Shown in pieces: positions 33,242 to 45,200 of a stretch of DNA of 64,000 bases. Position numbers and translations under genes: made by a program. Within the stretch, counting starts at the first letter, position 1; every line of letters begins with the position of its first letter. The notes under the pieces are model-generated. The model was not told the DNA's origin. It saw only the letters and a program-made list of their open reading frames with translations, and ran no database searches. The stretch lies in assembly GCA_000727475.1 (NCBI GenBank), contig KL647293.1, forward strand, positions 3,266,580-3,330,579, in the 5' to 3' direction. The stretch is from Sarcocystis neurona. Taxonomy: Eukaryota > Apicomplexa > Conoidasida > Eucoccidiorida > Sarcocystidae.

Positions 33242-34920
33242 GGAAGAATATTATCGTCTTCCACGAACTACAAGAAAACTGAGCGTGGAAGAGCCTTATT
33301 GAGCAAGGAACGTGAAATATTCATCGTCTGCTTCCCGCACCTAAATTTCCACCGACTTAATATCCATGCACGCACCGTTACAGTTTTGTCTCGCTAATGT
33401 ATTGATATAACACGACGCAAGTCAATCAACACCGACGTGCTTTTACGTCTTTGCAGTATATACGCTATCAACACTGTGTACTTACATATACGCGTACTTC
33501 CTGCGATATGAACGGCAGAAAAGTAGCTGTTGTTTCACGTTGGTCTGATACTCAGTATAGTGTGGCTGTACTTCACACCGTCGCATACATGCGCTCCACT
33601 ATCTGTACACGAACGCACGCCTTCGTACGTTTTCCTTCAAGTACTGTGTCACGTTCAGTATACATATACGTACACATGTGAATCTATATGTCAATATGTG
33701 TGCGCATACTAATGCCAGTACACGCTGTACGGCAAGACGACAAAAAGGGTACGGTGGCGGTGGGGGAAAATTATACGCGGCATTGTTGCGGAGAGTATTC
33801 GCCACCTCTTTCACAGGAAATAAGGAAGTTAGTGGGTACACAGAGAATTAGTAAATCTAGAATAATCTTCACCTTATATAGGGTCTCAGAAATACAAATG
33901 AAATTCAGTAAGACCACTGGCATCCACACTTTAGTAAGATGCGTCAAGCGGTAGAGCTCCGCATATTTTCGGGTGCACGTACACGCCGTGTATCCGTTCT
34001 TCTTCTCCCTCGACGGTGGAGGCGCATGAATTTTTACTTTTACCCTATTAATGCGTATACGGGTGTGCGTTCTAGCTCATGTATACTCGTACACACGAGC
34101 GTAGCAATATCTACCGCATTATGCAATGGCCAACATCTATTTTGCGGAGGCAACCTCACCGTGCAACGCTTTTGGAATTTAGGAGATGAGTAAGGAATGA
34201 TATGACGGAACCTCATTTCCGGCACACGCCCTGACTTGGGCACATAACACGGTTCATCTCTGATAAAGCCCCAGGCCATACGCATCGTTATATACACATA
34301 CGTTTACGCATATATACGCATGCGCCCTCTGGGTAGTATATTCAAATACGTAACGATGTATAAGTATGTCTGAGTGCAAACCCCCGCTAGTTCACTGAAA
34401 CAAATTAGCCGTTGCCGCTTCAGGTTTACAAGTCACAGGATGACAGAACGTCCTGAGACACACGAGTCAACCTGCTCCGGCCGTTGTTCACATATATATA
34501 TATATATACATATCTATAAACCTGATATATGCATAAATATATATATATACGAGTGTATGCATAAACGTACGTAAATACACGGATTCGACTCCCGACCATT
34601 TCTCCGTCGCAAAATCATAGTCGGGTGTTACATGCCGGTTTTCCAACGGCGATTCGCCCGAGTGTGTTGTAACAAACGATAGCAACAGTCCTGTGGGAAT
34701 TCCATTTAACCCAGACGGTTGTATGGGTCGTGACGAGCTGCTATTAAAATTCCGCCCAGATCCAGCCACAATTGTCGCTGGGGTGATCACTGAGGGCGGT
34801 TGGAAGTGCCACAGCTGTCTGTAATTACACATACTGCAGTGAACTCAGTAGAAAGAGGGACACGCGCGCTGGAGGACGATTGAAATCGCCCTGTCTTTCC
34901 TGCAACGAGGCCGCGGCGGT

Positions 34921-34939
34921 GTGTCAGTGCTACTGACAC
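34921..34939. repeat. perfect hairpin, 8-bp stem, 3-base loop
   Basis: GTGTCAGT and ACTGACAC flank GCT. It lies in non-repetitive spacer sequence. Confidence 0.7.
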
Positions 34940-36089
34940 GGTAATACGGCAGTGTACCTGCTTCACGAAAATCTAATTACTATTGCCAGAATGTCTTATG
35001 AAAGGAACAACTGCTGATGCTGAGGGGAAAGGGGTGCATTCACATCGAGGTAACCCTTCGTCTCAATCATCAAACACTTCCGTAGCCACTGGAGCAGCTC
35101 CGCATACCTGCAGCAGCATCGTAGAACAGGCGTCAGCAGCGAAAGCGTGTCTCGCTCCAGCACACAGAAACACTCGCTCGCTCGTCACAGGCAAATACCG
35201 GCAACAACAAGGGAGCACATTACTACAAAAAACAGCTACCTAACCTCTCCAGTAGCAGACACGTGAGTTCGCAACAGCGCACAAAGCGACGACATACTTT
35301 CACTGTCAATCTCCTTTGACAAACAATTCACACTGCTGAGCAGTATCTAAAGCTGAATATAAATACATATACATATATAGGGAAATACAGCAGCCTAGGG
35401 CCAAAAATGCATCTCAGCCCTATGTCTCTCCTCCACTCCCACTTTCTTCGTCTCTTTGTCCTCGTCCCCTCTCCCTCTGTATGTATGTACATCCACAAGT
35501 GCGTGGAGCTCGGCCGTGTCCTGCATTAAGCTGTGCAATGATGCTCATATCGCCCGTGTGGAGAGAGCATTACATCCAACTGTATGAAAGCCGCACTTTG
35601 CCCAAGTACCGCCGTGGTGATTCCGTTCCCCTTGCGCACGTACACGCAGAAACATGTACAGGCCTCTGCCTCTATGTGGACGTGTACCGAATGAAGACCT
35701 CATGAAAAACTTCAACGCTACAAGCTGGTGGATCGAGAAGCCGACCGATCGATATATATATATATATATATATATGGTGCAGGTGAATGATATGTTGGTG
35801 CCGAATAGTGTTTATACGTTTGCATCATTTGAGCGTGAGTACAAACACGCGTTTGTACGCGGCTTGACACCTGTCCGGAGTAGGCACTGTTAGGTAAAAA
35901 GGCAGGGCATTTTGCATCCTCCACAGCTGCTTAGGTGTGCGTCCCTCCGAACCAGCATCTCTGCAGCCAGACAATGCTGTCTTCCAGCGTATACTCACTT
36001 TCGCGACCGCAAGGCTTCCCTATCACAATTAGGAGTGTCGCCGCTGCAGCCGTGTCTCCGCAAAGAAAAAAATGTGGCTGCGTTGCTGA

Positions 36090-36279
36090 TTACCTTTCTC
36101 GGAAGCGCGCCGCAGCAGCAACGGCAGAAGTGGCGGGAGACGCAGTAACTCTCGGGAGTTTAATGTGTAGCTGCGCGAGGGCCTTCCACAAGTTTTCATT
36201 CTTTTTCATCAGTGCTTCACGAAATGGCAGCACCTGTGGCGATGTTAGCAGCGTTACACCTACCCCTGCTGCTCGTGCT
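36090..36279 (-). CDS. exon 11 of DDX51-like helicase (C terminus)
   Basis: Encodes ARAAGVGVTLLTSPQVLPFR then EALMKKNENLWKALAQLHIK and an Ala-rich end, matching AGKTGQAFTLLLKxQExxF of DDX51. Stop TAA at 36092-36090. Acceptor CCTGCAG|A. Confidence 0.88.
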
Positions 36280-39200
36280 CTGCAGGAGAAAAGAACCACC
36301 CAGAGGAAAATGTTGCGGAGCCCACCATACACGACAGCATACAACATAAAAAAGAGAGAGCAAACCTAACAAGTGGCAAGCAAGGATCTACTACGATGGA
36401 GCAGTGGCACGTCACTCTACTGGCTGCAGGGCACTTATGATCTCTAACAGATAAACAGATAAATAAAGGAAAAAGAAAAATTGCATGTCCATCCTCAGTT
36501 CACACGTAACTGATTCTTCCACTCTACGTTCAGCAGACAAAAATCAGCATGCCACGTGTCTTCTTTTCTTGGCCTGGGCGGGGGACTACGGCACGTTCGA
36601 ATACTGTATCTCCCGCGTGCTCAGCCACGTCTTTGTCTGTACCACGCAGTTCCGGAGACACGAAAGCTCTCAAATGCGCACGAGGGCAAAAAGCAGATGT
36701 GTAAACACTCCAGATGACCAAATAAGAAGAAAAAGCACACTCTACCTGTCAGCCGCGTGAGCTTACGTGCCACACGTGTCTGATGACCCACACGAGGTGG
36801 CGCACGTATGACAGACACCTCGAACCACAATGTTCTTACGTGCATATGCCGCGCATACACCTGCCAACGTTTACACAAGTAAAAATACAGTGGGCCTTAC
36901 TGCTGCTTTCTACACACTTACAGATAGAAAGCAGTGACTGAAAACCACACGTCAGGATACCTACAATTTTACACATGTGTGCACGCATACGTAGGCGCCG
37001 GGATAGACAAGAGCACAGTGGGAGATGCGTCCCCCTACGACGTCCTTCGTGCGGACGTGTGCGGAGATGAGTTAACACGTGCCGTTACGGTTCACGAGCA
37101 CCTGACCGTGAATGTCTAACTATATTTCTATAACTGTGAACTTCTGCGTAAACCTATGTAAATACGCACGATCCCGTGCATGTAGCACACATATGTAGTT
37201 TGCCCGTCTCTTCACACAAGTGCGTCACAATCTACCTTGCAGAGCGACCAGGGAGGTGCACGTACGCCTGGAAAAATACAGAAGTCTTCCGGCTTCTCTA
37301 TATGTCTGGGCGGCGTACGTACACCTGGGAAAAGACAGAAGTCTTCCGGCTTCTCTATATGTCTGGGCGGCGTACGTACACCTGGAAAAAGACAGAAGTC
37401 TTCCAGCTTCTCTATGCGTCTGGGTGTAGGTATTCATATACATTTCTACACATCTAATGCATACATAAAACACGACCGGAACCCTTTTTTGCGTGCCTCT
37501 CTTCATACAAGTACGTAGAAACTCACCTCGCAGAGCGACCAGTGCGGTGTACGTACGCCTGGACCTGCTGGGGGGCGTCGTAGTGTAACACCATCTGCAC
37601 GTTCAGAACGTCCAGTCCACGAGCTGCTACGTCGCTGCACACTAATACCTGTACAGTGCCTTGCCTGGGCAATAACAGCAGAGAATAATAAGTAACAAAT
37701 TCGGAACAACCAGTGAGCACCTCGTAAGGCGTATTATGATACACATATAAATATATACATGTATAAATGTAGATATAGAGACAGACAGATTTGTGCTTTC
37801 CCATATAAATCTGTCAATGTCCCTCTACGTATGTCCACATATATAAAAAAGGTAATGTCTTCCGATGTGTAGACCTCTAGTGATAACAAACGTATTCGAA
37901 ACACGCAACAGACACAACATAAAGTGCTCTACAATATACACGTATACATACATATATATACATATATATATGTATATGCACTGCTATACACACAGATAGA
38001 CAGACACAAACATATACATGTGTACACACGTAACCTACACGCGTATGCGCCTACGGACATACATACACATACATGTGTATATATATATATATATATGCAT
38101 ACATGCATGTGTATATGCGTCACTGAACCCTGATATAATAATATACTTTCAAGTATTCACCAAGCATATAAAACGGTGGAGTCGATAAAAAAACAACAGG
38201 CAACAGCAGGTGCGACACCTGGGCACAAGCATGAGTGGTTACAATATATATATATATATATGTGTAGTTTATGTGAAAGCCACGTATATATGTGACTATT
38301 TTGTGTGTCGACACCGCTTTGCATATGGAAGTCTCCTTCTTTTTCATTGCAGGCGAGGAAAGCATCGCGCAAATATAGTTTCGTGTAGACAGGGGAGTGT
38401 ACAAAATTAGAAGAGGAGAAAATCCTACCTAAACTGACTTAACACCTTCTGCCGGGCGCTCTGCGGCAAGCCACTGGACAGCTCTCGGACGCGCAACCGC
38501 AGCGGCGTATTCATCTCGTCCTCCTCTCTTTGTTCTTCCTCTTCTTCCCCTTCTTCTTCTTCTTCCTCTTCTTCTTCTTCTTGATTGTATCCATGTTGCC
38601 CCTTCTTCTTCTTCTTCGACTTCTCACCGTCTTTGGCGTCTTCTTCGCCCCGCCGCTTCCTCTTCGCCCTCTCGGTGCTGCTGCGGATGCCCGCGTGCGG
38701 CTGCTGCTGCTGCGGCTCCCACTCTAACGCGTGCTGCAAGAAGAAGTCGCGAAGTGGGCGGATGCTCGAGGCAGGGGGCCCCTGTTGTCTGGACAGCAGT
38801 CGAAAAATAAATTGCCAGACACACACCTGCGTCGTTTTACGATTTACCAACAACTGCACAAAGAAATACAGGGCTGGGGGGAAGGAGAAGAAAAAACGAA
38901 AAGATTCCGCATCAATACGGGAAAAAAGAGGACGAGGCAATGACAAGGAAATGTGTGGTTGCGCATGATAGCAGAGGAAGTCATAGAGAAAACGACAGAA
39001 GGGAAAACAGGCGGGAGACTGAAAGAAGGAATTTTCGTAAGAGTACTGAAGATTGCAACTTGCTCACGAAGAAGAGTAGGAGAGAAAAGGACCAGCAAAC
39101 AGAAGAAGAACAGTCGCGACCGAGGTGACATTCACGTATACAGAGAAACCTCAAAAGAAGAAATACTCGTCGCGTAGCCAGCAGTCACCCATGCATGAGA

Positions 39201-42200
39201 CAGCGATATTCTGCAAGTTCGTCGCACCGGCAGTACGTCAGGCAGCAACAAGCCAAGAAGGAAAGGGCAACAAACATTTCTGTTTCTCGAGAACTCACCA
39301 CTGCAAGGACGGCGAGAAAGTTTCCTAGGGGAAGACGCTAGTGTGTGCCACAAAAATTTGCGAATAAGACAGGGAACACACTGCAGCAGCCCGACGGAGA
39401 AGAAGCAGAAGACAAGGCGGTTACGAAGAGAAGACCCAACCTCGAATTCAAGGCACGTCCTACCTAAACACATGAATACGTACACGAAGTCGAGCATATT
39501 ACACGTATATACACAGGGAGACAGAGAAAGAGAGAGACATGCGTGTTTTATGCATGCCAGTCACAACTGGGAGGGGGCCGAGAGAAAAAGAGAGGAGGAG
39601 AAAGCGCAATAGAAAACGAAGGAGAAGGAGTACCACCGAAGAGATGGAGCTAAAAAGAAGTCTTCGCGTGGTCACGGACAGGCAGAGAGATAGAGACAGC
39701 TACAGGGAAAAGGAATGTGGGTTCATTAACTGACTCGAGGAAGCCAGAGAAATGCAGCTGCAGCAACCGCGTCAGGCGGTGAGCTGCGACTTTCGAATTT
39801 GTGAAAATGAGCGCACGAAGAAGGACTTTCTTCCGTTTCTCCCTCTGAGCTGCTCGAGAAGAACCTCCCTGCTGCTCCGCTCCTTCGTCTTCCTCCTCCT
39901 CCTCTTGCTTCGTCTTTTTCTTCTCACACTCAAAACCAGAAGCGTCCGCCGGCCCCTCCTCTTCTGCTGCCTGGTCTTCTTCTTCTTCATTTCCGCTGTC
40001 TTCTTCTTCGTCCTCCTCCTCTTCCCCCTCCGCCTCAACCATTTCTTCTTCTGCTGCTTCTTCTTCGTGTTCTGCTTCTCCTTCCGTGGTGCTTCGGTAA
40101 ACGTCGTCCTCGTCTTCCTGACTGGCGACCGCTCGCTGCTGCCGCGGCTGTAGCGCGACCGAGTTCGCGTCAGCAGCGGCAGAGACTTCGCCACCAGAAC
40201 CAGCAGCGGCGGTAGAATCGGCAGCAGCAGCTGCGGAAAGTGAAGAAGCCTCAAGAAGGCCCGTGTTCGCCATGGCAGTAGCAGCAGCGAGCGCGTGCAG
40301 CAGGAGCAGCACATGCAACGGCTTCTCTTCTCCCCTACAGACAACGTAGCGATGCGTTAGTCTTCGTGGCATAGAGTAGCGCCCTGCGTTATCACCGCCA
40401 ACGCATCAACAGCAACAGCAGCTGCAGCAGCACGTGGCTAGTGCCATCTGCAACAGCAGCTCTATTCCAGCAGCAGTAGGATAAACCGGCATGAAGAGCG
40501 GCAGCAACAACAGTAACACCCAAGACCAGTCCTGGAAGCAACAACAACATCAGGGACGGCAGCACCGGCTCAGGAGCCGCAACAGCAGCAGCAGCAATAG
40601 CAGCAGCGGCAACAGCAACAGCAGCAGTAGTAGCAGCAGCAGTAGCAGCAGGAATTGCTGCGACATCGATAGCAACAACAGGAGCAACAGCGGCAGCAGC
40701 AGTAGTTACTGTATTGACCCCTGGCCAAGACCAGCAGATGCACGTCGGACAGCCCAGCAAACCAACGAGGAGGGAACGGCAGCATGCTGCAGTAACTGAG
40801 AGGGTCGTTCTGGCGAAGCTAACAGCAGCAGCAGCAGCAAGGACCACTGGGGAGAGCAACATCGCTATAAAGCCGTACGTGTACCTATACACATGACTAC
40901 TAATCCTCTGGACAAGGCACGCGGCGTGCACGCCGCTTTCTAGACACATCCGTATATATATATATATATATATGTGTATGTGCATATACAGACATACGTA
41001 TATTTATATATATATATACTTGCGATTGTATATATATCGGTATACAAACAATGCGACGTTTGTGCATTTTTTCTATCATGAAGTGACCGACAGAAAAGAA
41101 ATTAAGTGGCACGTTCTTGAACTGTATTTATCCACGTCCACATAAATACTGGTATATAAAACTGTTTGTACCGACCAGCAGGCGAGTAAAGAAGAAAGAG
41201 AGGGCGGGTGAGCTGCAGGGCTGCCAGCGCGCGTGGGTTCCTCGTCATCGTCGCCGAAAAAACTGCGCAACACAGCAGCACCAGCAGCAAATAAAGATGC
41301 CAAGACAGCACCGTTGCTCTACAGCAGCATTGCACCAAGACGAGAGAAGCAGCAGCGATGAAGATGCGAAGATAGCACCGTTCCTCTCTAGAGGTTGAGG
41401 AGGCAGCTGCTGCAGCAGCAGCAGCAGCAAGAAGACGTCAAGAAAGAAAAGCAGCAGCATTCTCATCAAATTACCAGCACAAGCTGCAGCAAACGGGAAG
41501 CCGCAAGACCAGCAGCAAGAGCAGCAGCACACGAGGAGAAGATGCAAAGGCACTGGCACTCCAGGAGGAGGAGGAAAAGCAGCAGCAGTAGCACAGGTCC
41601 GTCGACAGGCAGGCATCCACCAGCAGAAGCCGCAAGAAGAAGACGCGGCTGGATCAGCAGAAGAGAGAGCGCGGTCAAACGCGGCGGCGCAGAAGCAGCA
41701 GCGATCCGACTGGAGACAGCAGCAGGAAAAAAGGTGAGGACCGCAGAGAGCTGCGGCAGCAGCTCGGCCACGAGCCCCGCACAGACTGCAGCAGCAGCAT
41801 CAGCAACAGCAACCTGAGCCGCAGAAGCAGCCCCAGCTACACGGAAGCAGCAGCGACCCCAGCAGCGGCTGCCGCGCAACACGCAGCAATCAGTTCGCTT
41901 GCTGTTTGAAAAGAGCCGCGCGCGGGGAGAAGAGGCGAGCAGCAGTGCAGCAGCAGCGACCGAAGATCCGTCTTTTCTGCAAGCAGGCACCCCAGCAGCC
42001 CAGGTTAGGAGGAGGGCGCGGGGGGGGCGTGTCAGTCAGACAAAAACGAAGCAGCAACACGCCACTGCTGCTGTTGCTGCTTCCTGCTCCCGTTCTTCTA
42101 CAGCTACACACTGCTGCATCAGCCGTCCATCTTTGTTCCCTTGCCCTCCGTTCCTCGCGACAAAGCACGCATGCGCAACCCGCAGGACGCACAAGCTCCT

Positions 42201-45200
42201 CTCTCTCTCTATATATGTATATATATACGAACACATATGAATAGACGGCGTGCCTATAGGAAGGAAGAAACCTGTATCTATTCCCTTCTGCTCTCCCTTA
42301 TTCTAAATGCAGAGATACACATATATATATATAAATAGAGAGCGTGTCTACAGGAGGGAGGAGACTGGACAAAAAGGGTTTGTCTACCTGCAGACATACA
42401 CAAGTCGGCTTCTCTGTGTGTCGAACCGCACGTATATCCGCGTACATGAGCGCCTCTGAGTAGCCACAAGCACGCGCACACATACTAACAATTTCACCTA
42501 CATGTATATACATATACATTTATCTGCACGTTTATGTAGGAGGCAGATATATACATACCTACTTGTGCTACTCACTATATATATATATATATTTATTTAT
42601 ATGCCGGTTTACGGTATATACGTATGCTCTTATGCCTTATATATATGTGCATATACACCGATATGTGTATACATATATACAAAAACGCAGACGCCGGGGA
42701 TCGCGTCTTACCTACGCAGACAGACAGAGGGGTCCACGTGTTGTCGAACGTACGGGCAACGCGCACTCCAATTTTACGTACATATGCACAGACACACAGG
42801 CACACAGGGACGCATATTATCTCTGCTGCATCAATATTATATATATATGTAAGCGTAAACGCATATACGTCTACACTGCACCTCTCTGTGGATGTCTATA
42901 GAAACTTCTATGTATTTACATTTATATACATATTTATAGCTATACACACATGTGCAGAGCAACATATATAGAGAGAGATATAGATCGGTAGACGTATGTA
43001 GACACACATATGTATATATATAGAATTAGAGGTAGATAGGTAAATGCAGCCAGTGGAGCACACGAATCGTACCTAATTTTTGAAGAGGAAGGGCAAAAGT
43101 TGAAGCCAGGGATGGAGGAGCAAAGGAAGCTGCAGCTGTTCCCACGTTCCCTGCTGCTGCTGGTATTCGTTGCTGGTCGTGCTGCTGCCGCCGTGCTGCA
43201 GCAGAGGCAGGAAGGCAGCTGCTACGAGCCACGCGTCTCCGCTGCAGCTCTGCTAGTCCTTCTGTCCACTCCTGATAAGACTAAGCAGCAGCACAGCAAC
43301 ACCGGGAGCAGCACAGCGGCAGCAGCAGCATGAACGGCAGCAGCAGCAGCAGCGTGAACCGCAGCAACAGCAGCAGCAGTAGCAGCAGCAGTGTCGAAAG
43401 CAGCCACTCCCGACACGTCAGGAGGAGCCGCCGCGGCAACAGCAGCGCAGACAGCAGTAGCAGCAGCATCAGAAGCAGCAGCAGCGGCAGCAGGAGTTGC
43501 AGCAGCAAAACAAACCAGCGGCAGCAGCCAGGCCCGCAGCAACGTCAGCAGCAATAGCAGCAGCAGAAGCAGAGCAAGTGTGGCAATAAGCAGCAGAACA
43601 GCAGCAGCAACAGCAGCAAGCACTGCAACAGCAGAACTACCCCGCAGGGAAAGAAGAAAAAGAGGGGAAACGAGGAACGCAGGCAAGCCAAGAAATCACG
43701 TCTTACCTGGCGTAGGAGTCGATCCGCTTCATCCACAACAAACCAGCGCACTTCATGCAAACGCACGGCGGCTCGGTGTCTCGTCTCTGTACACCATACA
43801 GCTGCCTCCTCCTGCTCCTCTGCAGCAGCGACAGCACCCCACGTAGCACCAGCGCGGCAATTCCCCACCATCGCACCCGCTGTCGCAGCGGTAGTCGCAG
43901 CAGCCCTCACACGGCAGCAGCAGCATTTACATGGCAGCAGCAGCACCTACATGGCAGCAGCAGCAGCACTCACACGGCAGCAGCAGCATTTACATGGCAG
44001 CAGCAGCAGCATTTACATGGCAGCAGCAGCAGCAGCACTCACCCGGCAGCAGCAACTATAGAGTAGGTATCAGCAACGTTGTGACGCTACAGCAGAGGCA
44101 GGAACTGCAGCACCTCAGCAGCAACAACAAATGGATCTACTTCTGCAGGTGTACAGGCACCCACGCCGTGATAGATGTGAATTTATCTTCATGCAGGCGC
44201 GTAGGAGTCGTCCCTGATGGTCATATCCACGACCACCGTCAAACGACGATAGCACGTGCCCTCTCACGCATGCAAAGCAGCAGTTGTCAATACGTACGTA
44301 TACACATGCCTGTGTATGCGTGTGTACATATAACATGGACGTATCTATTGGGAGAGGAAGAGAGAGAGGAAGGAGCACACAGAGACCAAAAAGCATGCGG
44401 GCGGGCAAAAGTTATGCTCACCTATTTGCAGTACACAAGCGCATCGCCCAGACAGACTTCGATGGCTGCGGTTGTAGGCAGTTCATGCGTGAAAACGAAT
44501 ATATACGAAATGAGTGCACACGGATATTCTTCGGCTTCAATTCTCTATACAGATACACAAAAACACATACACGTATATACATTTATATGTATTATACACG
44601 TGTATATATATATGTATACATGCGTATCTATCTATCTACCCACAGATATATATATATATATATATATATATTTGCGTATGTAGTTGTGTACGAGTAAGAT
44701 GAGAACCGCACAGCAAGGAAGGGGTCGTCCTTCGCACATGCACAGCAGCGGATCAGCATGTGGTGTACGTACACCAGATAGGTGTGGAGCACTTCCACCC
44801 CTTCTGCACCGCATGAAGGGATACTGTTCTAAGTGGACCTTTATCTTCTCTCAGTCTCCTCGCATTTCTCAAGAAGACGAGCGAGAGAAACAACGACAAT
44901 ACGAATACGCTTTTTAAAAGACTGTTGAGTCACGCAGCATTACGCAGTGTACGTACACCAACGAAGACTCTTTCGGCTGCAAAGAAGCTGCTCCCCGAAT
45001 AGAAGCCGTCCCAAAGAAGAAGACGACGATGAAGAAGAAGAAGAGGCAACCCCAGCGGATGCAGTAGGGGAGCCACGAAGAAGTAGCCGGACGTACCAGT
45101 GTCAAACATTGCTGCTTCTTCTTCTTCTTGCTGCTGTTCCGCGAGAATCATCTCTGCAAAGCACCCGGGCGTGCAGACGACGATATCGGGTGGAGCAGCA

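Larger units (their letters stand above)
32172..36089. other. convergent spacer between eIF2D and the helicase; no gene recognised
   Basis: Holds the 3' UTRs of both genes. Compared with the introns it has few triplets and microsatellites (small CAG patches at 32620-32740 and 32895-32990; TA runs near 32795, 34495, 34540 and 35750). The open frames at 34488-34832 (minus) and 34983-35243 (plus) are not low-complexity, but neither shows a known motif or splice partner. Two small inverted repeats are listed separately. Confidence 0.55.
36280..37526 (-). other. helicase intron 10, with exon relic and tandem array
   Basis: Largely unique sequence except for the exon-10 relic and 57-bp array at 37208-37435. 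It lacks the CTG block common at other 3' splice sites here. Confidence 0.65.

Noticed and set aside
34580..34600. tRNA-like T-arm sequence GGATTCGACTCCCGACCA
   Set aside because: No acceptor, D or anticodon arms can be drawn around it on either strand.
34488..34832. 114-residue minus-strand frame in the convergent spacer
   Set aside because: Composition is not low-complexity, but I see no known domain, no splice partner, and its C-terminal end runs into microsatellite.
36000..36093. Extra 3' exon of the helicase via a 50-base intron
   Set aside because: The frame ends at TAA directly after exon 11. The alternative needs an intron far shorter than any other here.
43911..44052. Regularly spaced repeats resembling a CRISPR array
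   Set aside because: The spacers are themselves CAG runs, the repeats are only 11 bases and vary, and the context is a eukaryotic intron.
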